DNA of 64,000 bases. Source: Macrobrachium rosenbergii. Taxonomy: Eukaryota; Arthropoda; Malacostraca; Decapoda; Palaemonidae. The position numbers and the translations under genes were made by a program. Under the pieces are notes generated by a model. The model saw only the letters and a program-made list of their open reading frames with translations. It did not search any database and was not told the DNA's origin. Position 1 is the stretch's first letter. The number at the start of each line of letters is the position of its first letter. Shown one piece after another: positions 1 through 12,772 of the stretch. The DNA lies in contig NC_089755.1 in assembly GCF_040412425.1 (NCBI RefSeq), positions 53,140,298 through 53,204,297 of the forward strand, in the 5' to 3' direction.

Positions 1-1087
1 CTGCCTTAATGAGAAGACAAAGGAGAGATTATTCCTCTTCTCTGTGTACATCAGCATGGTTCGAGATCCACTAGAAAACAGATCGTAGAAGAATTTGAAA
101 TTCTAGAACAGTGCCAGGTTGTGACGAAGCTGAAAATATTGTTGGCCTTACATTTATGCCACAAGAAAAACCTACCATCCATTCCATGAACAGGCCCTCT
201 TCTTCTTACCTTTACATGGAGATTTTGCATCAGTTCCAACATGAACCTCGCTGCCTGTTATGAAACCAGTGAAACAGTGGATTCCAGTGTTACAAGAGTT
301 GTTGGTAATTTCATCTCAGCAGTACAGAATGATCTTTCCCTGGTCAGTAATACAACCAACCAGCAAGAAAGAAATAACACCAGCTATGTCAGGTATTCCC
401 TACTCCCAGGCCAGCACCCTAGGAGAGGGACTCATCTTACTCACCCACTTACCTGCTGACCAGTCAGAGTTTAGCTGGAATATATGTGACCTCTTCACCC
501 CTTTGTAAGATAAAATCCCAAAGACTATTATTGTGCAGAGTAGTATTGTACGCAACAGGATGTCCATAGGTGATACAAAATACAAAGCAAAGAAACTGGG
601 TTCCGCAATAGAATGATTATTGAAAGTAAAAACTATAAAAACCTTATGGAAGGAAGGTCATTAATGCAGCTCTTTAAGGAAATCCATTCTCCCATCACAA
701 TGATTTGATTATATTCTAAGTGAAAATATGTTGAACGTTAATATCTTTTACCATTGCTTCATTTTTCTAAATTATTATAAGGTTTATGATTGCTGTAATT
801 GATTTCCTATGGTCTTAAGTGTTTGTAGGTCTTGCAAGTAAGTAGAGATGACACAAAAAATAAAATATTGAAATTCTTGGTTATTTTTACAAGGACTATT
901 AAACCTAAGCTCTTGAAGTTTTGCTTAGTAGAATTTATTTTGTTTTACAGCTCATTTCAGCATGAGTTCCCAATCATGATTTATTTGCTTTTAAGTACTC
1001 TAGTGGGATATATATTACAGGATTTTAATGGTTTTATTGTATGTTTGATTTTATATTTGTGGTTAATTGATAATTTTCTTATTTCAG
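1..1087. other. Intron or upstream sequence of the ACK-like gene
   Basis: No exon could be supported here. The stretch ends in a good 3' splice site (pyrimidine-rich tract, then TTTCAG at 1082-1087) that opens the giant exon of the ACK-like gene, so at least its right part is intron. Short open frames at 241-508 (plus) and 400-585 (minus) match nothing I recognise. The region around 400-480 has loose similarity to interspersed repeats seen again near 26.3 kb and 38.2 kb, so part of it may be repeat-derived. Confidence 0.6.
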
Positions 1088-4000
1088 CCAGTACCAGTAC
1101 ACAGGATCAGCGATTATATGAAAATGTCAACAGTGTGACGCAACAACCGCTTCGAGTCCCCACCCGTCCTTCTCCAAGTCCCCCTGTCCACCTTCTCCAC
1201 AGAAGACTGCAAAATCAGCTCATGATCCACAATCAGCTTAATATGCAAAATCAAAATCGTGTTGAAGAAAATGTTCCACATTCCATAAATAATAATCTAC
1301 AGGCTCCTCAGCAACACCTGTCACCAGCACCAGCTGCACCAGCTGTATATTCTAATTCCTTTGGTACCCCAGATGAATCCGGTGATGATTTTGATGACGA
1401 TTCAGAATGGGATGATGATATTCAGAGTGTTGGTGGTGCAGAGTCAGTTGCTGGTGTTGAAAGACGAGAGAATTATAGTTATAGCAATAATAAAGAAGTT
1501 ATATATGGTGCATCCACAAGTGCTGTAAATATTGATAATTCAGGAGTGGATGACAGTGCAAGTGTTAATTATTTTAATAGTGAGGAGCCAGATCCTTTTG
1601 ATACTTCTCACATTCGATGTTACGATGAGCCCCCTATAGAAACCCCTGACACCCAAAGTTTACAGCAGGAGGTAGATGATGAGGACACCATTACTGCTGG
1701 AACACCCACTCTGAGTTCTCCTAAGGGAACCTCTCTCTCAGCCACATCTATGATCAGTTCGCCAACAAGTACAAGTAATTCATATTCATCTCACAATCAG
1801 TCCATAAACTCCGTGTCAACCACTACCCCTCTCTGTATGAGTCCAGCACTTACTTCCTCATCTGGTCCTGTTAACTCGAGTAATTCATCTGTCTCATTTA
1901 GCCCATCCATCTCAAATTCACCAAGGAGTGCGGCCAGCGTGACTGAATCACCCACTGTAACATTCTCTTATAAACCTATTTCAGAAAGTTCACCTCACAT
2001 TTCATGCTGTGGTACCCCTTCAGCACAAACTGACAACATGACTATATCAACAAATGTTTTCCCAATGTTACAAAATCGTGTCTTAGATTCACCAAGAGGT
2101 ATTGTCTCTGAGGTCAGCAGGGAAACCAGTACAGTAGGGGATTTAAATACGCAAATTAGTAATATGTGGATTAACAGTGTATCTTCTCCAAGGACAAGTT
2201 CATCACTACCTCTTTCTCCACCATCCGTTAGTTCTGTAACTCAACCTAAAGATGAACAGCCTTCCACATCTGGTACCCCAACGTCTTCCTCTGCATGGTC
2301 TGTTCGACAAGGATATGATCCAAATCGACAGGTAGCCATTCTTCAGCCTTCAGTTGCTAAAGACTTTACACCCAAAAATACTCATGCATCTTCCACATTA
2401 CCGTCATCTGCCAAGCAGCAGAGGCAGTTATCCTTACCAGCACCTTTAACCCCAACTAGTGCCACACTTCCAAGATTAGATCCGGGCTTTATTGCAGAAC
2501 TGGAAAAGTCTCTAGGAAAGGACCAAGCATCAGCAAACACTTTCAGTGAAAAAAATAAGAACACAGATAGTAGGTTAAGTAATGTTGTACCAAGTACAAC
2601 TCAGAGTTCTCATATACCAGCAATCCCTCCACCTCAGCATTACGCTAGTTCTCGACAACAGTCCACTGCAAAGTGTATTTCTCGTAGTGAGAGTCAGAGT
2701 GCTGATTCATCTGGAGGGAGGACAAGTTTAAGAGTTACCTCAGAAGGGGAGAAATTCAGTAGAATGAGTGCCTTCTCTGATTTGGATGTTCTTTCCTCTT
2801 CTAGAACTCTGGGTTTGGTTCCACAGCAGATGGTAGACACTGGGCAATATTTTCCCAAAACTGCTCATGTGCGACCCTTTTTACAGCAGCAACAGATGTC
2901 AACTTCAAGAGATTCTAGTCTTGTACCTAGAAGTGCTGTGGGTGGTAGCCTTGGTAACTTAGGACCAGCCTCTGGAAATGTTGCGCACCATGGTTCGGTA
3001 TTTTCAGCTGCTTCTGTAAATGCTCTGAGCACGAATAGATTTTCAAGTTTAACTATGAATACTCTGTCTGGTGTACCAGGAAATTGGTTTCAGTCCCTTG
3101 ATGGTACAGGACCTACCCCAGCCATATCAAACATGAGAACATCTAATGCAAGTGGTTTTCAGATGGGTTACAGCACACAGGCACTTCAGCATCAGCCATT
3201 GCAACCAAGCCAAAAAGCACAAACGGAGTCACCAGCGACAACACAAGCATGGCCTAGCCAGGGCCAATCACATTCAAGTCTAAATATTCATCAGCAAGTG
3301 CATCTTCCCCCAACATCTGTGATACAACCTACAGTTGTGCTTAGTCCACAGCTGACTGTAAATTATAATCAGGTAAGTTTCAGTTGTATATCCACTTTAG
3401 GCTAGTAAAATTTGATAGCACCCTTAAGATATCCTATTGTTTAGCTCTGGCTCTTCATACCCTGAAGCAACATATATCGGATGAATAATGCAGTACAGAT
3501 ATGATAAGTATAGTGATAACAGAAATGTAAAATCAGTGTTTAGAGTAACATAAATTGAGTTTTTATTTATTTGAAAGGAGTTACCTATTGTGTGTACAAC
3601 CAGAAGATAATAAACTTAGAGAATTAACTTCAAGGATTATAATTTCTCATACATATTCATTTGTTACTTATTTGCAGATTGCAAGAAAATACTTCTTATT
3701 TTTCCATGTAGTTGAAACATTAAGTAGAACACTTGAATTTGGCATCAGTTATCACTGCAAAATACACTCAATCTATGTAAAAGAAAATTTAGTAGCTTTT
3801 GCATATGCAGTAACATTTTTGTCTGGATCTTTGGGTTAGATATGAAATTAAATGAGTTCATTTCATTGGACTTAATGCCTGAATTTCCATCTGCCTAGGT
3901 CTTCATCTATCCCCTTATTCCATGATTTTCTGGGCCTTCCTGCAAGTCCTTTTCCTGCTATATTTCCACATCTTTTACTTTTCTGACGAACTGTTCTTCA

Positions 4001-6735
4001 CCTATTCACACCACGAGTCGGAACCACATTAGTCATTGAGATCCATAATTTTCCAGCTGCAAGACCATTTCTTACAGCAGTTTCCTCATTCATATTATTG
4101 TCTCTGTACTGTATTCTGGCCATGAATCATGGGATTCTGTAGTCACATCTTCAGTTTTTTTGTGTGTGCCCAGATCTGCAGCATAGATTAGTATAGATTT
4201 ATGCATGGATCATATGTTAATGCTGTGTTTGCTAGTGGGATACATTTATTTACCAGCAGTCTCTTTCCACTTTATCCAGACTGTTGCTACACTTTCTTAC
4301 TTCTATATGAATACCTGCTTGTCAGTAAAATGTGTCCCAGAGGTAACCGATACATTCTACCTCTTCTTAGAGTTTCATTTCCACCTCATTTTGCCTCTCC
4401 ATCTTTTGTCTATCTGCTCTCCCCATTGGAAATCATATTCTGTTGATACTTTGCAGTCCTAAGCAACTCTTGTGATTACACCCACTTCATTTGATACACA
4501 GTGCAGAGTTTGCTTCCCAGCATCCACATGGTCACTTTCCTGAGTTTTCTTTGCATTAGCTTCCTTTCTATTCACCATAAGCTTTATTTTGCTTATGCCA
4601 ATTTCCAGTACTTTCTTCATTTCACTCTTCAGTCTTTTAAACATTTCTGTAACCTCTTCTGATCTGTTGTGAACATGTCATCTGCTTGGAGCAGCTCCCA
4701 GGAACCTCCTTTTCTGTATTCCTTGATAAACAGCAAAGTGCTTGTGGTTGACTGATATTTATCTAAAATTCATCTGATAAACCTGCCAGTGTCTTCAGTT
4801 TAGATCTAACGTTACAGCAATATCCCTAGTTCCAGGAGTCTTTCTGGTACCATCAGCATTCATGATGCTTATCTAATTGTTTATCTGAGTTATCAAGTGA
4901 CTTCTCAAGATCCAGAAATATGTAATAAAATAGCTTCCTCAGCATGGTTCTTTCTTTAGTCACCTCATTATAATTAATGCTTTTGAAGTGTTAATCTTTC
5001 TGACACAAAGTCAGACTTTAACAGCCTGCTTAAGTAAAATGAATAGCCTGCTTAAGTAATCTTATTCGTTGATTTTCACATTGTAGTGCATCCCCTTTTC
5101 CTTTGTGTATCATTGTCATGCCTTGTTTTACTTTTCTGGTATTATACCTCCTTTGCCAAGTTTTCATGTTTGTGCTAGCTCATCAATGACTGTTTTTCCT
5201 GTGCTAGCTCATCAGTGACTGTTTTTCCTGCTGCTTTTATAATATCACACTGTGCCTTATGGTTTCGAAGCTTTTCCACCTTAATTCCAAAGGCCCCTTT
5301 AATTTCTTCACATGCTATACTGTACTTTCAGTTTAGTCCCTCAATTATGCCAACATCCTCCACTTCATAATTCTCTTCATTCAAAAGATTTTTTGAATAC
5401 TTGCTCAGTTATGCCATTTTATCTTTTCAACTTGAATTTCTCAAGTTTTGTCTTTTATATACTTTGCTGTTTTCACATCTTCTCTAAGGCTTTCACTTTT
5501 GTGAATAGTTTCTCTTCCTTCTTCTCCGTTGAGAGTCTGCTTCCATTCCTGCCAACTCTTCTTTGCTGTTGTTACCTGCCATCAAGACTCCCTCCTCCTC
5601 CAAGCATACCCTCCAACTGTGATCCTTCTGTTACCATATCTGAGAACTTTTCCAAAAATTATAGCTTTTCTTCCTCTGGTCTTCTGCATATGCATAACAG
5701 TTTCATAATGGTACCTTCATAATGGTACCTAGCAGTAAACAATGATAGGTCCAAATCTCCCATTGGTGTGGGATTTGCTGCAGCATTTCCATTTGAAAAG
5801 ATTAGTGTCTTAATTTTTTTTTTTGCATGGAACTCTATAAAGCAGGGTTGTTTATTGCATGTAGTTATATTCTACAGTTTGTTTTATGATCACCTGATCT
5901 TGCTTTCCCATTCCATATTTAACCTGCTTATCTGGGTCTATGCTTGCAGATGGTGTGTGGTGGTGGTGGTGGGGTAGGTGGTGGTATTACCAGTGGGGCT
6001 GAGGTGCTGGTTGGCCGTGTAGCTGCAGTGGTGCCAGGGACAACAGAATCTGCTGCACGTCAAGCACTGCACATTTCCAGTGGTGATTACCAGGGGGCTG
6101 TTCGCTTCCTTAAAGTTGAGAAGCTTTACAGGTCAGGAAATTACAATATTTCATGTTTAAGGTCATAGAACTGAATGGTGGAAGTATTGATGATGAATGT
6201 GTTGCTGTTCATTTGCATTACAGAGGACCTTCCATTTATTGAAATAATGTGCTTTTCCAGTTGAAATGAGCCAAATTAAGTGATATTGTCTAAAACAGAG
6301 ATTGAAAATGGATACTCCTGCACTGATTTAAATCATATTTGTACTAATATAGCACTTTACCTGAATATTATACTTCTGTTGGAAGCTTTTACTCATTTGA
6401 TGCAGTCAAATAGAAAAGAAATATCAAGTATGCTTTAGTAAGTATAGTAGAGAAAAGTTTAGCAGTTCTTTATGTTTTTCTCATTATTATAATTATTATT
6501 ATTATATTAATTATTAGGTAGTTTAAGCACACACCTGAATCAGAACAGTACCCTCATAGGGCTGGCCAGTTTTTCTGTAACTTTTACCCCATTTCTATTA
6601 TAAAAGTTAATTGTCACATGATTTCTCTGTTACAGATTGGGTTTGGCGAGTAAGGATGAATGTGAGAGCATTTTAGAAGCCAATAGCTGGGAACTAGAAC
6701 GGTCAGCATCAGCTCTTCTGGATAAATTTGCGTGA
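1088..6735 (+). CDS. Ack: ACK/TNK2-like activated Cdc42 kinase, C-terminal part (three exons, 5' partial)
   Basis: Exons 1088-3372, 5950-6131 and 6636-6735 join in phase (2285, 182 and 100 nt) and end in TGA at 6733-6735. The first exon gives about 761 residues rich in Ser, Thr, Pro and Gln, without a globular domain. It contains an acidic stretch (DDFDDDSEWDDD), a DPF motif of the adaptor-binding kind, and DPGFIAELEKSLGK. The second exon opens with a Gly-rich run and continues into a UBA-like helical segment (VPGTTESAARQAL, then DYQGAVRFLKVEKLY). The third gives LGLASKDECESILEANSWEL and ends ALLDKFA. The order LKVE-L-GLGL--EC--L----W-LE is the C-terminal UBA arrangement of ACK1/TNK2, a non-receptor tyrosine kinase that binds GTP-Cdc42 and clathrin-coated structures; its UBA binds ubiquitin. 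Kinase, SH3 and CRIB domains must lie before base 1. The frame stays open upstream into the intron (from 832), but TTTCAG at 1087 and low-complexity intronic sequence argue against a start there. The family call rests on the last 100 residues. Confidence 0.78.
3373..5949 (+). other. Intron of the ACK-like gene
   Basis: The donor is CAG|GTAAGT at 3373 and the acceptor is TTGCAG at 5944-5949, joining codons in phase 0. The intron holds a decayed antisense LINE fragment (about 4080-4960). It also holds two short tandem duplications: a 33-bp period at about 5174-5230 (GTGCTAGCTCATCA unit) and AGCCTGCTTAAGTAA repeated at about 5020-5060. Nothing else was recognised. Confidence 0.7.
4080..4960 (-). 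mobile_element. Decayed LINE reverse transcriptase fragment (RTE-like order of motifs)
   Basis: Read on the minus strand with frame changes, this part of the ACK intron gives FLDLEKSLDN (about 4900-4930), resembling the F-D-L-E-K-A-D motif of LINE reverse transcriptases. Next comes an ADDM remnant of the catalytic YADD box (about 4674-4688). After it comes FKRLKSEMKKVLEIGISKIK and a segment with Cys spacing (4459-4644) that resembles the post-catalytic region of animal LINE polyproteins. Stops and frameshifts interrupt it throughout, so it is a dead fragment. It lies antisense to the host gene. The family assignment within LINEs is inference. Confidence 0.55.
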
Positions 6736-8840
6736 ACAGTGAGTGGGTGGTATACTTGATGACAGAGTGGACTGGTTGCTAATCTTGTTTTGTGACTTTT
6801 GGAAAATTCATACAGTATGGTATGGTAGGAAATTCCTGAAGCACTTTTACTAACCTCTATTTCTAAGGACATACGTATCTTCTCTTGATGCAGTACGGTA
6901 ACTATTCGAAACCTACTTCATATGTTTAAACCTATAGTTTCTTTCATTAGGTAAGTTATTCTAGATCTAATGTGACCTTTAAGAATAGAGATCAGCTATA
7001 GTAATTCCACACTTTCAGATAAAAGATTCTTTAATCCCATTGCTATTGAGACTAGCCTCTTTTGTTATATGGATTTCCCAAATACAATTTTTAAGTGGTT
7101 ATTCAAAAGTAATGGCGATTTTTATTTTCCAATATTCTAGAGAAAGCATAATGCCATAACTTTACCCCTTTTCTAGAAAAACTGGGTTTTGTTAGAATAC
7201 TGTACAATACCTTTGCTATCTTTTTTTAACATACTGTACTGTAAATTTTTGCAGATCTATTTTTGTACAATATTAATTTGAATTGCTGTATGTAGCTTTA
7301 AAATCTTGATTTGCTTTATGTGCAGATGGATGTGCAGCTGAAATACTGAAACTAAAAGCTTTATTTTCAGAACTACTGTATTATTAGTTTACCCTTTTAA
7401 AGGTTTCACTGTGTAGGCAGATTGCAACCGTAGATACTGGGTTCTGTGATTTTTCAACTTGTTTTTTATGATTTGTTAGACAATTTTACATTTAAGAATT
7501 TCTTATTTATTTAAGTACTGTATTTGTTTCTCTTTTTGGCACTGGTATCTGTCGATCTGTTGCTATGTTACTAGTATTAGCTTGTTGAGATATGTTCATA
7601 TTTCCTTGAAGATGTAAAAATCTGAATACATTGTTTAGTAATGCAATTTTTAAGGTTGCAGTGCAGTTGGTCTTATCCATGTGGGTGTTTTCCTGAATCA
7701 CAAAGTTAAAGACAGAATGGCAAATATTGGTTTGATTGTACTGAACAATTTTTTTCTAGTGTATGTGTAACCAGATGTTTATTTTTTTTTTTTTTTCTGT
7801 TATGCCCCATTATATATGGTTGTGAAATTTTTGTACAAGATAGGAATATGTTGCAATATGGTATTTTGTAATAGTTTTCTTAGGTAAAGCCATAGCATTC
7901 AAATAACATTAAAAATATCTTATTTTCTTGAACCAGCCTAAAATATTTAGGGTATAGGTTTATTATGCCATTATTTTTAAGTTTTTTTTTTTTGTCAAAA
8001 AATGTTTCTTCAGCAAAATATCAAGGTTAGCAGTTGTTTGCTTTGAAATTGGCACAGTCCTCAGGAAGTATAATGTTCAAACTTTAATCTGAACATGACA
8101 ATTATTGATCAGTGATTTCGTGAAGCTTTCAGATGCTGTTGTGCAGTTTCAAGTGGAATATTGCTTAATTGCAGTCTCATTGTGGAAATGCTTAGAAGGC
8201 AACTTGATAATACCATAGGAAGTTTAGTTAGTCTCTTAGCCATCAATTTCGAGAGGCACCTCAGCTACGTTGTTACTGTTGAGGTCACAAGCAAAAAATC
8301 TCCGATTTATGTTACAACCCTCATTGGGCTACATTTGTTTTCCTCCCATGTGTTTGTAAGCTTTAATTAAGTGCACCAGCATTCAAGAAATAACAAGGGC
8401 ATTTATTTCCTGCTTGGTGTTTAGCTAATCACCCCAAAATCTTTACTCCATATTAGTAAGTCATAGATTAGTTGATATGGCAACTTAAATATTGTGAGTT
8501 TGTATAAAAAAAAAAAAAGTTTATGAACAGATACTCTGCAAAAAAGTAATTTTCTATATTCAAGCTAAATGTTAAAGAAAAAGTTTCAGGACAGTAATGT
8601 CCTCTAGAGGGGAAATAAACTTGCAAAACCAACCTGCTAGAAGTTATATAACAATATTTGTGTAACAAGTTTTGGAGAAAGCTGAATGTTTTTGCCATGT
8701 GAGCCACTAGTAGCCTGTGGTCATTGCTGTCAAGGGTTTGAGCCCTTAGTTGGTCTAAAATTAGACTTGCATCATGAAACACATTCTCATTATTGGCATA
8801 AAATTGATAAATATAAAGATAGGTACAGTACAGTACCTAT

Positions 8841-8912
8841 AGCCCCTTCGGGCCAGTCTTAGGAGAACTGTTAATCAGCTCAGTGGTCTGGTTAAACTAA
8901 GGTATACTTAAC
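8841..8912 (+). repeat. Short interspersed repeat with tRNA-like A box (family B), copy 1
   Basis: The core reads GGGCCAG, then a GAGAACTG/TTAATC segment, then AGCTCAGTGGTCTGGTTAAAC. The same order recurs at 30865-30934, and the end of it recurs at about 15015-15055. AGCTCAGTGG matches the start of a tRNA-type polymerase III A box. No B box is evident at the expected distance, so this is probably a decayed or truncated SINE head. Confidence 0.45.
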
Positions 8913-10365
8913 TTGGAAATTACAGACATAGAGGAACACAGATGAACTTTCAGAATCAAAGAGTGAAGTAAATGAAGGACAGACCAAAATAATTCTCATT
9001 CATTCTTTCTGATTTTTAAGAATTTATTTGTTAGGGTACTGAGGGTATATATCAAGATGTCTGCCATATACATGAGAAACAGTAGGCATCGTACCTTTCA
9101 GCAGGTATCCAGTACCGGTATTTGAAAACAAAATATTGGTTGAGTATCTTTCTTAAAAAGTTGTCTACCCTTTACATTCAATTATATAACATCTGACTGT
9201 CTTGGCAGGTCTTCATTATTTTCCCAGGGTGTTGGTCAGTATCAAATTTAAAAATATCCCATTTCTTAACTTGTGGACCTATGTGGTCTTTTTTTTTTTT
9301 TAATTTCATTTTTTACATAACAGGCAAGTTTTCATATATTGGTCTGTAATTGCCTGAGTTTATCAAGTTGCTGAAGCTGCACATTTCATTTTAAATAACT
9401 TGGAAACAAAATTCTGTATATTTTCTGGCCATCATTAAAAGCATTTAGTTTTTCATTATGCTATATTCAGCAGAATTTGTCAGTATTACAAAGAAAATGT
9501 TAAAAAATTACTCGCCAAACATTGGTGGTTATTTGGATGTATAAATAGTATTAAATATTGATGAGTATTTTAGACAGAACAGTGATTTTCAAATTGTAAC
9601 TGTAACTGAAAGATGAAAATTAGATTGTTTAGAAGGTAGAAATATCCTGATTATGATTTAGATGTAAGATTTGTTCAGCCATTGTTGAGGTGTTGATATA
9701 GGATTGCCTTACTGTCACAAGTTGATGGAGGCTATATGACTATGGGTAAATAACTAGCAATCTCATGTACAGATTTGATAATGAATCTCAAGGAGGATTT
9801 TTGCAAATACTCATGTAACTATGTACTGTATACTGCATTGTTCTAATCCTAAAACATTTCATGTGCCTCTTTAAATAACCCAGACTTCTTTAGGTGCTTG
9901 TTATCTGTTGGTGTACCAATACAATGATCTTTACAGTCAGTGAGAATCTTGTGTGTTTGTCCTTGAAGTGAAGAATTGATTATGCAAATCACTTCTACTG
10001 AAATTTTTGATGGAATGGATATTATTGTATATTTGTCAGGTGTTAAGTAAATTTAATTTTACAGCTTTTTACATATGTAAATTTATATTAATTAAAAGAA
10101 CATGTGGATAGTCACCTTAGTTTTCTGGGCAGCTTGATTACTGGTTTACTTAATCCGTCTGAAGTTACATGAAAAATAATTCACAATCTGTAATGTGTTG
10201 ACATATGCTTTAGAACATATGAAGATTGATTTCTTGCTGCAATTCTTGTTTCCTTTTATAAACACAAAGTTTTTATGATACAGCAACATTGGTCAAATGT
10301 CTGCCATCTGGTGGACAGGTATTTCCTCTTTATTCAGTTTAAATTAATGATGGTTTGGCACTAAA

Positions 10366-10449
10366 TTGTAGTCTTGTAATAGCAAGAATAATTATACTGG
10401 AAATTATTGTAGTCTTGTAATAGCAAGAATAATTATACTGGAAATTATT
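10366..10449 (+). repeat. Tandem duplication, 41-bp unit
   Basis: Two consecutive, nearly identical copies of a unit starting TTGTAGTCTTGTAATAGC and ending in GGAAATTA, offset by 41 bases (10368 and 10409). It lies in the non-coding spacer. The near identity suggests a recent slippage duplication. Confidence 0.85.
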
Positions 10450-10846
10450 GTAAAGTCAAAATTTTCTACTTCCTGGACATCAGTGAAAGTGATGAGTGAC
10501 AGCAGTCTTGGAAATGTAAGAATTTGTAAGTACTGTATCTCATTTTCCACCTTTTTATAATTTGCAGGCTTTGAAAGTGTCCTACTTTTATATAAGATTT
10601 ACATGGACTAAAAATATTTTATGGAAGTTCTGCCTTTCGTAAGAATTCTAACATTGGACACTGTTAGAAATACAAGATAATGGTGAAAGAGCCTATAATT
10701 ATTTATCTGGTAAACTACTTATGCATTTCTTCGAAGAGCAGTGGAAATGGAACACTGAAGCATCATATTAATAGTTTTTTACACTTATTTTTATCACATT
10801 ATTAACTTTTCATGATGAAAACATTTCAGGTTGAAGATTTTCAAAG

Positions 10847-10852
10847 AATAAA
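10847..10852 (+). terminator. Candidate polyadenylation signal of the ACK-like gene
   Basis: AATAAA lies about 4.1 kb after the stop codon and is followed by GT/T-rich sequence within 40 bases. It would imply a very long 3' UTR. Other hexamers exist on both sides, so this is only one possibility. Confidence 0.2.
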
Positions 10853-12772
10853 AATGCATTGCAGCTACGGTTTATGTACTTTATTTCTATTCATATAGTA
10901 TATGTGATTTAAAGTAGCTCAGCTTAATTTCTTTACTCTTTGTTCATTAGCAGGATAATAGCCAAGATAATTTTATCATTTGTGTTCGTTTACCAGAATG
11001 TGGATTTACAAATAATCATACAGTTTGGTTCTTATGTATAAGAAATATAGAAATTGAAAATGAATAACTTACCTCTATTTCAGTTTCATGTTCCTGGCGA
11101 TGAAACTTACTGGCACTTGAGATACCACAATTCTTTCTTAAAAGAGGTAGACAGTATTAAGGTTGAAACAGGTTGACAGTATCAAGGTTTTGAGTTAAAA
11201 GTATTCATAATGATACTTCATTCTACATGGAAAATCCTTCAAAAAGATATACTTTCACCACGGTGAAGTTTAGATTTGGGTTGCAGCAGCTTAATTTGAA
11301 AAATGGTGTATTTATCACTGCTCTATACCTAAAAACTAAATGCCAATGTATGCAACATCCATGAAAAGCTGAGACCATAACATACTTAAATTCTTGGCTG
11401 GCTGGTCACAAAGTACATTCATTAATAAATGTTATCCTTATGTCCATCTTTTTCCAAGTGTGCACAAACTTACATAACATGAAGATCTTGAATAATATGC
11501 TAACTGTTTCACTGTTGTTGAGTTGTTGGAGGTGTATTGTTACACCTGAGTATAAAAGATGTTTAATGTATAATGCTCCCTACTAGCATTTTGGGATTAA
11601 CACTGACTAACAAAAGTTTATAATACACACACTCCTTTATTACCAGCAGGTGGCTTACATCTGAGTAGTCATAATAACAATTCATTCTAGAAACTTCTGA
11701 TAGTTCTGTAAACATAAATGTTGAACAGTGTTCACATAGATGTTATGACTGTGAATAAATGTTACATGAATACAAGGATACATTATGCAATGTGACCAAT
11801 TAACAGTTGTAATCTAGAAGGGTAACCCGTGTAAAATTAATTTGGTATAAGCACAACCCAATGCTTTCCTGATTACTTCAATATCAGTAATAAGCAATAT
11901 TTTAAGAGGTTTAAACTGTTATGCAGTATGTTAAATGATTTAGAATCCTGTAATAATATGTTAATAAAACTATCCAAAGATATTCTTATATGAAATATGC
12001 ATACACAGTGTATTTCTGCAATTTGTCTGTCCAGAAAATTTAGGAAAATGGAATTTATACTTTTTATCCACTACTTTCACTGATGATGCTGTTTCATTAA
12101 AAAAAAAAAAATACATGCCTTACATTGTACATATGTACCAACTACTTGCCATGTGAAGAATGTATTAGATATTGCTCCCTAGAATTATTGTATGAATAAT
12201 CTTCACAGTTTGTGATATGAGATTATTTTTTTAAAAGCCATAAGTAAGATCAGCACTGTATGTTACAACTACATCTGTTGTTATCAGTACCACACATATT
12301 GTATAAAAGTAAAATATTTATTTGAAAAGTTGATTATCATTATTCCTTTAACTTTTTAGTTTTATTTTTTTTATGCTGAAAGTATAGCTGTGTTTGAGCA
12401 CTGAATAATAATGGCACTTTCAAATTTTTAAAATAATGTTCAGCAGTAAATTGGTCAGCTCTCTAAGATGCTGCAATGAAGTCTACATCCTACAGAATCA
12501 GTTTTTAACCACTACTGAGAAGAACCTGGCTGATGTATTGCAGGATGTAAATGTATACTTTTACTCTGAAGCCACAGAAGCTTTTAAACTATTCGGTCAG
12601 GTATGTTAAGTATTACCCAATAAAACAGTAAAAAATTCAATGACAGTAATGCAAGATTTTGCTTTTGATACATTAATAAGTCAACACATTTCTTGAAATA
12701 TTATAAATAAAACTCGACAATGTACCCCAGTTTCATAAATTTCTTAAAGAAACCTACAAGTGGCTCTATGTT

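Larger units (their letters stand above)
6736..12772. other. 3' UTR and spacer between the convergent ACK-like and REDIC1-like genes
   Basis: This is 6 kb of AT-rich DNA with no convincing exon. Part of the left side is expected to be the 3' UTR of the ACK-like gene and part of the right side the 3' UTR of the minus-strand gene, but neither cleavage site can be fixed. Possible signals are AATAAA at 10847-10852 (plus) and TTTATT at 12361-12366, which reads AATAAA on the minus strand. The stretch contains homopolymer T runs (7783-7797, 9290-9300), a tRNA-like repeat near 8841 and a 41-bp tandem duplication near 10366. Confidence 0.55.

Noticed and set aside
832..1087. Upstream extension of the big open frame as N-terminal coding sequence of the ACK-like gene
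   Set aside because: It is AT-rich and hydrophobic in translation, unlike the Ser/Thr-rich exon, and is followed by a clear pyrimidine tract and TTTCAG at 1087. It is intron.
2382..2564. Minus-strand frame inside the ACK exon
   Set aside because: Shadow of the coding strand; no independent signals.
3555..5977. Several 60-136-codon plus-strand frames in the ACK intron
   Set aside because: They are hydrophobic by AT richness, and some are the complement of the antisense LINE relic; no splice-compatible structure.
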